From Bacteroidota bacterium (GTDB lineage Bacteria > Bacteroidota > Bacteroidia > Chitinophagales > Chitinophagaceae): a DNA stretch of 45,920 bases. The notes below the pieces were generated by a model, which was not told where the DNA came from, did not search any database, and saw only the letters and a list, made by a program, of their open reading frames with translations. Positions 39,787 to 45,920 of this stretch are shown here, in pieces (within the stretch, counting starts at the first letter, position 1; each line of letters begins with the position of its first letter). Location: contig JAEYQO010000051.1 of the NCBI GenBank assembly GCA_023409975.1, positions 1 to 45,920 on the forward strand, written 5' to 3'. The position numbers and the translations under genes were made by a program.

Positions 39787-41154
39787 TTGATCATATTACC
39801 GGATACACTTCTCAAAGACCTTGAATCCGTCTCTGGTTTCAGGAGATCGGATTTCCTGTTGGCTCATTCACAGCCACCCCCCACTTCAGTGAGAATACAT
39901 CCCCACAAGGATACCGGAAGATGGAATGACCTGGAACAGGTGCCCTGGTGTACCACCGGAAGATATCTTCCGGAACGTCCGGTATTTACCCTGGATCCGG
40001 CCTTCCATGCGGGTGCATACTACGTGCAGGAAGCCTCTTCCATGTTCCTCGATTATGCCGTAAGATCCCTGCTCAATTTCCTGCCGGATGCCCCACGGGT
40101 ACTCGACCTTTGCGGAGCACCCGGAGGAAAATCTACGCTTCTGGCCGCTGCACTTCCGGAAGCATCTCTGCTGATCTCTAATGAAGTCATTAGAACACGC
40201 GCCGGAATACTCGAAGAGAATGTTGTCCGTTGGGGCTACACCAATAATTGGGTAACCAGTAATGATGCTAAGGATTTCCGAAGTCTCGAAGGGTATTTTG
40301 ATCTGATCGTTGTTGACGCACCCTGCAGCGGATCCGGTCTTTTCAGGAAGGATCCAAAGGCCCTGGAAGAGTGGTCTGAATCGAATGTTGATCTTTGTTC
40401 GCAGCGTCAGCAACGGATCCTCGCTGACGTTTGGCCGGCACTTAAAGAAAACGGATTCCTCATCTACGCAACCTGCTCTTATTCCGAACAGGAAAATGAA
40501 CAGATCCTGGATTGGCTAACCCATTCTTTTCACCTCACACCTGTCCCCTTTAATTTATCCGACAACTGGGGGGTTCTGGAGGCTCACTCACGCTCAGGTC
40601 TTCCCGGGTATAGATTTTTTCCCGATCGGCTAAAGGGTGAAGGGTTTTTTATCGCAGTTTTACAGAAGAAGAAGGCTACTGGAGGTATGAAGCTCCCGAG
40701 GCAAAGCCTGAAAAGCGATCAGAAACTACAGCAACAGACCCAGGGTTTTCTCAAACAGAAAGACCGCGCTTTTCTGCAGCACAATGATGTTTTTCTGACC
40801 CTCGACCCTGAACATCTAACTGATTTTCATCTACTTTCCAGGCATCTCTACCTCAGGAAAGCAGGTCTTCCCCTTGGCAACCCCTCAGCAAAAGAATGGC
40901 TTCCTTCACACGAACTGGCCCTAAGCATAGATCGCTCACCCGATATTCCGACACTACATGCTACCCGCGAACAGGCGTTAAAGTTTCTTAAAAAAGAAGA
41001 CCCGGGCTTTGCACCTGTTGATCGGGGCTGGTTCCTTGTTTCCTATGAGGAGCAGGCGCTGGGATGGGTCAAATCACTGGGCAATCGCTTTAACAATTAT
41101 TTACCCAGGCACTGGCGTATCCGCATGGCCCTACCGGGCGAAGATTGGGCATAA
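39787..41154 (+). CDS. RsmB/RsmF-type rRNA (cytosine-C5) methyltransferase
   Basis: A 455-residue SAM-dependent m5C RNA methyltransferase. The SAM-binding motif is DLCGAPGGKST. Cysteine motifs are DAPCSGSGLF (Cys180) and TCSYS (Cys230), the pair used in this enzyme family. The C-terminal ~140 residues look like the RNA-binding extension of RsmF/YebU. The TTG at 39787 is the best start (MIILPDTLL). It is close behind purB. Confidence 0.9.
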   Translation: MIILPDTLLKDLESVSGFRRSDFLLAHSQPPPTSVRIHPHKDTGRWNDLEQVPWCTTGRYLPERPVFTLDPAFHAGAYYVQEASSMFLDYAVRSLLNFLPDAPRVLDLCGAPGGKSTLLAAALPEASLLISNEVIRTRAGILEENVVRWGYTNNWVTSNDAKDFRSLEGYFDLIVVDAPCSGSGLFRKDPKALEEWSESNVDLCSQRQQRILADVWPALKENGFLIYATCSYSEQENEQILDWLTHSFHLTPVPFNLSDNWGVLEAHSRSGLPGYRFFPDRLKGEGFFIAVLQKKKATGGMKLPRQSLKSDQKLQQQTQGFLKQKDRAFLQHNDVFLTLDPEHLTDFHLLSRHLYLRKAGLPLGNPSAKEWLPSHELALSIDRSPDIPTLHATREQALKFLKKEDPGFAPVDRGWFLVSYEEQALGWVKSLGNRFNNYLPRHWRIRMALPGEDWA

Positions 41155-41221
41155 TAATTGTAATTTAGAGGGCATCGTTTTCGAATGTTTCGAGATCACC
41201 CACTGAAAACAATAGCATTTT

Positions 41222-42157
41222 ATGTCAAAATATTTTTTAATCCTTACATTTCTTTTCTCCGGACTTTCTGCAACCGCCCAAAAGCAGGATAGTCTTTTCG
41301 TCAGACAGTACGATAATAGTTTCGCGATCCTCCATACGGCCCAGCATGGCGAAACTGTATTTTCAGTGGCCCGGAGGTATCATGTTCCACCGGCACAGTT
41401 AGCGGAGCTAAACAAAGTTTCATTTAATCAGCAGTTGTCTGCAAATCAGAAGCTGTACATACCATTAGGAGCCTACAATCTTTTAAAAAGACCACCTGGT
41501 CCAAACCAGGCCGATGCCAGGCCTCTCTATTATAAGGCTTACGACTATGTAAGTATGCACAACCTCGCACAAAGAAGCGGTGTATCTGTGCGTAATCTTC
41601 AGGACTGGAATAAAACCTCCATGCAGTCTTTGATGTCCGGACAAATCGCACTGGTAGGCTGGGTGCTCTACGATGCAACCGTGCCTGTCGCGGCCGCTCC
41701 TCAGGGGCCCATTGAAACCGCGAAGCAGGAAAACAGGCAAAGAAGGGGAATCCAGGTGACAGAATCTTTACCAGTGAGCGAACCAGCTCCAGCAGAAGAA
41801 CAGGAACTAACTTTCGGCGAATCCTCCAGTCTCGACACATTGTCCGAAGCTGCAAAAGAATACATGCAGCAAACTGGAAACGATATTTATATAGTTACGG
41901 AAAAGGGTACTGCTGCCTTCTTTAATGGGAAAGGTAGCAACGGATACTATTACGCTCTTCATAATATCGCACCCCGCGGAACCATTCTCAAAATCCATAA
42001 TCCCGGAACAAGCAGAACTGTATATGCCAAGGTGATCGGTAAGGTTCCGGAAACCAGAATTTATCATAATGCAATCCTCGGTCTGAGCAAGGATGCTCGT
42101 GCAGAATTGCTGGTCGGTGGAGAAAAACTCTGGTGCGAGATCAGCTATAAGCAATAA
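41222..42157 (+). CDS. Secreted LysM protein with RlpA-like C-terminal domain
   Basis: A 311-residue protein with signal peptide (1-19, TAQ cleavage). A LysM repeat covers about 36-80 (HTAQHGETVFSVARRYHVPP) and a second, weaker one about 100-145 (VSMHNLAQRSGVSVRNLQDW). A Glu/Pro/Gln linker follows. The last 90 residues resemble the double-psi beta-barrel of RlpA (IAPRGTILKIHNPGTSRTV, YHNAILGLSKDA). It probably binds peptidoglycan; RlpA-type domains can act on glycan strands, but the key residues are not certain here. It is separated from the next gene by 28 nt. Confidence 0.85.
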   Translation: MSKYFLILTFLFSGLSATAQKQDSLFVRQYDNSFAILHTAQHGETVFSVARRYHVPPAQLAELNKVSFNQQLSANQKLYIPLGAYNLLKRPPGPNQADARPLYYKAYDYVSMHNLAQRSGVSVRNLQDWNKTSMQSLMSGQIALVGWVLYDATVPVAAAPQGPIETAKQENRQRRGIQVTESLPVSEPAPAEEQELTFGESSSLDTLSEAAKEYMQQTGNDIYIVTEKGTAAFFNGKGSNGYYYALHNIAPRGTILKIHNPGTSRTVYAKVIGKVPETRIYHNAILGLSKDARAELLVGGEKLWCEISYKQ

Positions 42158-42185
42158 CTTAGTTCGGATAAAAAATTAAAAGACT

Positions 42186-42503
42186 ATGAAAGAAAGTTAT
42201 GGTACGCTTTCAGAAACCGTAGAAGGCCTGAAGAAAGATGGATATACACTCGATTTCAATATTCGAAAAGACTGTGTCGTATGTAGTCAGACAGATACTT
42301 CGCTTTCACCGGATGACTTCGAGATCGATAAGGTCTACCGGTTCGAAGGTCCCTCAAATCCGGATGACGAGGCCGTGGTATATGCCATTTCTTCACCCCG
42401 GTTCGGAGTTAAAGGGGTTTTGGTAAATGCCTATGGTATCTATTCCGATGATATCTCAGATGCACTCGTCGCCAGGCTGCATCAGCATCGGAAAATCAAA
42501 TAA
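42186..42503 (+). CDS. Small conserved hypothetical protein
   Basis: A 105-residue acidic protein of a family common in Bacteroidota, which is sometimes labelled phosphoribosylpyrophosphate synthetase although it is far too short for that enzyme. Features include CVVCSQTD and the FEIDKVYRFEG and YAISS strands. No active-site motif is seen, so I leave it without function. It probably shares a transcript with the LysM gene and ends at a terminator. Confidence 0.75.
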   Translation: MKESYGTLSETVEGLKKDGYTLDFNIRKDCVVCSQTDTSLSPDDFEIDKVYRFEGPSNPDDEAVVYAISSPRFGVKGVLVNAYGIYSDDISDALVARLHQHRKIK

Positions 42504-42524
42504 ACTAAACGACTTTCGAACAAA

Positions 42525-42561
42525 AAAATAAAGCAGTCTTTTGAAAAGACTGCTTTATTCG
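42525..42561. terminator. Bidirectional terminator before the dehydrogenase gene
   Basis: AATAAAGCAGTC pairs with GACTGCTTTATT around a T/A-rich loop, with A-run left and T-run right. It ends both convergent units. Confidence 0.85.
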
Positions 42562-42580
42562 TAAGAAGAAGCTATAGTTA

Positions 42581-43498
42581 CTAGATCTTCCAGCTCTTAT
42601 TCTGAAAGCGCTCAGATACAACCATATCTTTTGATCCGGGGGTGTATTTATAAAATCCTTCACCCGACTTAACACCGAGAAATCCTGCCTGCACCATGTT
42701 CGCCAATAGGGAAGCGGGAGCATATTTCTGTGCTCCAAAGCCCATGTGCAATACGTTCATGATACTATAACAGGTATCAAGTCCGATGAAATCCGCCAAC
42801 TGCAGAGGTCCCATCGGATGAGCCATACCCAGCTTCATGATCGTATCGATTTCCTCTACTCCAGCCACACCTTCCTGTAATGACAGTACAGCTTCATTGA
42901 TCATCGGCATTAATATGCGATTCGCAATGAATCCAGGATAATCGTTCACTACACAAGGTACTTTACCCAGGAATTTGGAGAGCGCGTGTACCGTGTTAGT
43001 TACCTCAGTCTCGGTAGCATATCCATTGATGATTTCCACTAGCTTCATAACCGGAACCGGGTTCATGAAGTGCATTCCGATAACCTTTCCGGGACGTTTG
43101 GTGTATGATCCAATCCGTGTGATGGAGATTGATGAGGTATTCGTAGCAAGGATCGCATGCGGCGGAGCCAACTGGTCAAGCTGCTGGAAGATCTTGATCT
43201 TCAGATCAATGTTCTCAGTCGCAGCCTCGATCACGATGTCTGCGTCCTTTACAGCCTCAGCCATATCCGTGTAGGATGTGATCCTCGAAAGTGATTCCTG
43301 CTTCTGTGCATCGGTCAGCGCATTCTTCGCCACCTGGCGATCCATATTCTTCCCAATAGTAGCCATTGCCTTATCAAGCGCAGCCTGGTTTATATCCATC
43401 ATGTGGACATTGAAACCACACTGAGCAAATACATGACATATGCCGTTGCCCATTGTTCCAGAGCCAATTACGGTGACGATCTTCAATTGCTGTAACAT
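42581..43498 (-). CDS. 3-Hydroxybutyryl-CoA dehydrogenase
   Basis: A 305-residue NAD-dependent enzyme interconverting 3-hydroxybutyryl-CoA and acetoacetyl-CoA, used in butyrate-type or fatty acid metabolism. The Rossmann motif GSGTMG is at 12-17. The catalytic region follows (MHFMNPVPVMKLVE, then the ANRILMPMINEA helix). The C-terminal domain shows GLDTCYSIMNVL. The start at 43498 (MLQQLKIVTVIGSG) fits the family. The frame continues to ATGs at 43519 and 43564, and the AT-rich region before 43564 means the longer form cannot be excluded. Confidence 0.9.
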   Translation of the reverse strand: MLQQLKIVTVIGSGTMGNGICHVFAQCGFNVHMMDINQAALDKAMATIGKNMDRQVAKNALTDAQKQESLSRITSYTDMAEAVKDADIVIEAATENIDLKIKIFQQLDQLAPPHAILATNTSSISITRIGSYTKRPGKVIGMHFMNPVPVMKLVEIINGYATETEVTNTVHALSKFLGKVPCVVNDYPGFIANRILMPMINEAVLSLQEGVAGVEEIDTIMKLGMAHPMGPLQLADFIGLDTCYSIMNVLHMGFGAQKYAPASLLANMVQAGFLGVKSGEGFYKYTPGSKDMVVSERFQNKSWKI

Positions 43499-43699
43499 GT
43501 TCCGTGTATTTTCGTTCATGCCCGCTGTTTCAATTTTTACCGGGCTTCCCTGGGTGTTTACCATGAAAAATATTTTTTAAACGCGCCCAAGGTAACGATT
43601 TCTGCCTAAAAACCGGGCCGCTTCGCCGGATAGATTAATATATTTCTGAAGTTTATAAATAGCAGATTTCTATGCTTCTGTGCTCAATTCCTGCTGGTT

Positions 43700-44866
43700 T
43701 CAGATAGCGGTTGGCTCCTCTTTTCCCGGCTTCTCACCCTTGTCTTCAGCTTTATCTTCCTCTATAGCCTCTATCCTGTCGGAATAGATGAGACCCGTAT
43801 GAGTGGCATGTGCTGCAGCTTCCGATGTATCGTTCATCAGCACCATCTCCACCTTGTGTTGCGTTAACTTCTCAGATAACTCAAGGGTGATTCGTCGCCG
43901 TTCGGGTACCTGGACATCTCTGATATATATCGCAATGATCCTCCCCGGAAACTGCTTTACCACCTCTGAATAGATACTGGCATCTTCCTGACCGCTATCT
44001 CCGATCAGTACAAAGTTTAATTGAGGGTATCGCTGGAGTATCTGACTGATTTCCTTGAACTTATGTCCCAGATGATCCGTCCCCGACAGTCCCGTATGCT
44101 CAAGCCCAAAATCACGTAGCAGAAGCGGCCCCTCGGGTATCTCGTTCAGGTCCAGAAAGTCCTTCAATAGATCGTAGAGGTTCCAGGGACTGCTTGAAAC
44201 ATAAAAAAAAGGGTTATTGCGTTTCCCATTCCTGCCCAGTTGTAATGATCTATAGAATTCCGCAACGCCGGGAAAGGGCATCCGTGTCCGGGAATTACTG
44301 AGAAAGACGGTTCTTGACATGGCCAGCAGGTCGGTCGCCCCTGTCTTTACGACCGTGTCGTCCAGATCACTGATAATCCCATATTCGGCTTCCACCGTCG
44401 GAATCATAACCTCCGCATGAGTACTGCCTTCTTCCACAATCGGTATCGGTGTCTCAATAAGCTCCAAGCCTATCCTGTGCCAGATCTCCGCCGTCTCTAC
44501 CGGAAATTCCGGCGAGAAATGATGTACAAAATACCCCTCCTTGTCTGTGATCACCGTCTCCTCACGATCACCGTACCGGATTCGTACCACCGCCCCCGGC
44601 ACCTCATCCGTCTCAAATCGGCGATACATATTCAGTAGATTATGAATAATAGTATCCTTGTCCCTCGCTTCACGGATCATCTTGTTTTCCAACACGCGCC
44701 CCTTAACATACATATCTGTCGGTGTTCCATAACTCCGGAAGGGAACTATGTGTACAGGATCATTCAATCGTAACCGCCTCCACAGCCCCGCCTTGAAATT
44801 GTCAAAACGGTCCTCGACGAGTGAGGCATATTTGAAAAATTGATTTGCAATTGACATCTTACTCAT
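43700..44866 (-). CDS. App1-type phosphatidate phosphatase domain protein (DUF2183)
   Basis: A 388-residue cytoplasmic protein. The catalytic HAD-like motif DLDDT (167-171), SSSPWNL and LIGDSGQED (288-296) match the App1 catalytic family, which in yeast dephosphorylates phosphatidate. In bacteria the substrate is unknown. An N-terminal domain (about 30-150) looks beta-rich. The C-terminus is charged (KAEDKGEKPGKEE). An ATG three codons in is also possible. It is divergent from the DUF4268 gene, sharing a short promoter region. Confidence 0.85.
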   Translation of the reverse strand: MSKMSIANQFFKYASLVEDRFDNFKAGLWRRLRLNDPVHIVPFRSYGTPTDMYVKGRVLENKMIREARDKDTIIHNLLNMYRRFETDEVPGAVVRIRYGDREETVITDKEGYFVHHFSPEFPVETAEIWHRIGLELIETPIPIVEEGSTHAEVMIPTVEAEYGIISDLDDTVVKTGATDLLAMSRTVFLSNSRTRMPFPGVAEFYRSLQLGRNGKRNNPFFYVSSSPWNLYDLLKDFLDLNEIPEGPLLLRDFGLEHTGLSGTDHLGHKFKEISQILQRYPQLNFVLIGDSGQEDASIYSEVVKQFPGRIIAIYIRDVQVPERRRITLELSEKLTQHKVEMVLMNDTSEAAAHATHTGLIYSDRIEAIEEDKAEDKGEKPGKEEPTAI

Positions 44867-44910
44867 CTAAACTACTAAAAAACCTTACCTCCTCTTTTAA
44901 GTCGGTTAAG

Positions 44911-44918
44911 TATCTTTA
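44911..44918 (+). promoter_or_regulatory. TAnnTTTG-like box of the DUF4268 gene
   Basis: TATCTTTA (last base off consensus) ends 4 nt before the ATG at 44923. Confidence 0.4.
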
Positions 44919-44922
44919 CGGT

Positions 44923-45384
44923 ATGTACTCCAGGCAGGAAGCAAGTAGAATCAAAGAGACTTTCTGGACGAGGCTGGGGCAATACATGCGACCTGTAAAG
45001 AATGCTGAAGGCCTGGAGATCAACTGGATCAACTACAGAACCGGAGAACCCCAGGTTCAGATCCGAATGGAAGCCACTAACAATTCAGCCTGGATCGGAC
45101 TGGTATTCAGTCACAACGATCCTGGGATTAGAGCCCTTTACTGGGAACAGCTCCAGGAACTAAAAAGGCTTTTCATTTCAACTGCCGGCTCTGATTGGGA
45201 CTGGATCGCCAGGGAAAGGCACCCGGAAGGGAGGGAGACCGCCTTAATCCGAAGAAAACTGGAGGATGTCTCCATTTTCCGGGAAGAGGACTGGCCCCAA
45301 CTGATAAGCTTCTTCAAAGACGGCCTGACCCGGCTGGATTCCTTCTGGACAGAAGCGAAATTGGCATTCGAAAGCCTGAAATAA
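44923..45384 (+). CDS. DUF4268 protein
   Basis: A 153-residue cytoplasmic protein that matches the DUF4268 pattern: an N-terminal SRQEASRIKETFWT helix, an INWINYRTG strand, a middle strand-helix part and a C-terminal EDWPQLISFFKDGLTRLD segment. The family is often found near nucleic-acid or restriction-type genes, but none are here. The start MYSRQEAS at 44923 is chosen over a frame reaching back to 44845 inside the App1 gene. Function is unknown. Confidence 0.85.
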   Translation: MYSRQEASRIKETFWTRLGQYMRPVKNAEGLEINWINYRTGEPQVQIRMEATNNSAWIGLVFSHNDPGIRALYWEQLQELKRLFISTAGSDWDWIARERHPEGRETALIRRKLEDVSIFREEDWPQLISFFKDGLTRLDSFWTEAKLAFESLK

Positions 45385-45407
45385 AATCAAAAATTACATC
45401 TGGTATT

Positions 45408-45473
45408 CCCTATAACCTCCCTATAACCTCCCTATACACTCCCTATACACTCCCTATAACCTCCCTGTCACCT
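45408..45473 (+). repeat. 11-nt tandem repeat, six units
   Basis: Units of CCCTATAACCT (1, 2, 5), CCCTATACACT (3, 4) and CCCTGTCACCT (6) are joined without gaps. It is a simple sequence in a non-coding stretch downstream of the DUF4268 gene. Confidence 0.9.
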
Positions 45474-45653
45474 TTACTACCCATCTACTATTTGTATGGT
45501 AAACACCTGGTATCCCACCGAATCCTCAGTTTAATGCAGCCTTTGAACCCTCCACCCGCATTCCGTTCGCATTTTGCTATGGGCTTTTGCTCGTTTTTTA
45601 CCGGTACGCGAAGAAAATCCAACCGAATAAGGTTTTCGTACATAGGGTTTACA

Positions 45654-45784
45654 TGACACCAGTAGGACACCAGTAAGACGTATGTACGACACCGTCCCCT
45701 AGTATTATGCCAGTTAGTTGGGACCTACAAGGAAGGTACAAGGAACCTACAAGGAAGGTAGCAGGTACCTGGAAGGGCTCTGGC
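45654..45784 (+). repeat. Dispersed intergenic repeat, copy B
   Basis: It matches 14505-14623: the 19-nt core is at 45677-45695, and the ACCTACAAGGAAGGT motif is repeated once more than in copy A. It lies in the same orientation. The region 45474-45653 to its left holds nothing I can identify. Confidence 0.85.
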
Positions 45785-45920
45785 ACTTAGCTAACTGATC
45801 AATCGGGTGTTTTTTCGCATCCTGTCTCTCCGATATTAGTTTTCCACGGACAACAGTATCCTGGATCTTTCCACCATAGTCCGCTCCAGGTATCTGAATT
45901 AACTTAAACTTACCTGTAAT
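45747..45920 (-). CDS. Possible 3' end of a gene entering from the right edge
   Basis: On the minus strand a frame is open from the right edge for 57 codons (GKFKLIQIPGADYGGKIQDTVVRGK is part of it) and stops at TAG 45749-45747. The last dozen codons lie in the dispersed repeat. The composition is protein-like, but such a short open frame can be chance. No domain can be named. Confidence 0.3.
   Translation of the reverse strand: MTGKFKLIQIPGADYGGKIQDTVVRGKLISERQDAKKHPIDQLAKCQSPSRYLLPSL

Noticed and set aside
42186..42503. Phosphoribosylpyrophosphate synthetase
   Set aside because: At 105 residues it lacks the PRPP-binding motif and is far shorter than the enzyme; the label is likely a carried-over annotation error.
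1..45920. Prophage or insertion sequence
   Set aside because: No transposase, integrase, phage structural gene or terminal inverted repeat was found in either strand.

Overview
The window looks like the chromosome of a member of the Bacteroidota, most likely a Chitinophaga-like member of the Chitinophagaceae. The evidence is: promoter boxes of the TAnnTTTG type used by this phylum's primary sigma factor; a secreted subtilase ending in a type IX secretion sorting domain; many lipoproteins with a short lipobox; a PafA-type phosphatase; an alpha-oxoamine synthase of the sphingolipid/sulfonolipid kind; and the B12-radical SAM, EF-G-like and DUF4268 genes often seen in this group. The genus is an inference. 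I see no rRNA, tRNA, IS element or CRISPR array.

Left end (1-6200) is an accessory region built from pieces of a large Rhs/YD-repeat toxin gene of the TcB/TcC-like kind. Reading rightwards: the C-terminal end of a protein entering from outside; a YwqK/MORN-type lipoprotein, the usual partner of such toxins; an Rhs core with its own tip and a small membrane protein; a second, damaged Rhs core whose tip has an in-frame TAA and a likely immunity gene; and a third Rhs fragment cut off at its 3' side. All three fragments carry one 85-nt segment. In two of them it runs, at exactly the same nucleotide, into arrays of a period-8 repeat (consensus ACGATTAA / ACGACTAC): 9 units in one and 37 in the other. 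This is the most unusual structure in the window and looks like a store of displaced toxin tips with an associated repeat.

6300-23200 is mostly housekeeping and cell-surface genes: a DEAD-box helicase, fatty acid desaturase, cold shock protein, T9SS subtilase, M1 aminopeptidase lipoprotein, an EamA transporter divergent from arginine decarboxylase, an Hsp20 chaperone, an RmlD-like reductase, the alpha-oxoamine synthase, a PafA-type phosphatase and an NlpC/P60 lipoprotein.

23300-34340 carries a NatA/NatB-like ABC exporter pair, a B12-binding radical SAM enzyme, a secreted acetolactate-decarboxylase-like protein, a YajQ - DUF1697 - HtpG cluster and an EF-G paralogue.

34350-45400 holds two steps of tyrosine breakdown (4-hydroxyphenylpyruvate dioxygenase and homogentisate dioxygenase, both on the minus strand and separated by a small plus-strand gene), membrane proteins, purB, an RsmB/RsmF-type rRNA methyltransferase, a LysM/RlpA-like protein, 3-hydroxybutyryl-CoA dehydrogenase, an App1-type protein and DUF4268. 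The right end (45385-45920) is largely non-coding, with an 11-nt tandem repeat and a second copy of a dispersed repeat also present near 14.5 kb.

Three plus-strand genes have a TAnnTTTG-like box ending only 5-6 nt before the start codon, which suggests leaderless transcripts.
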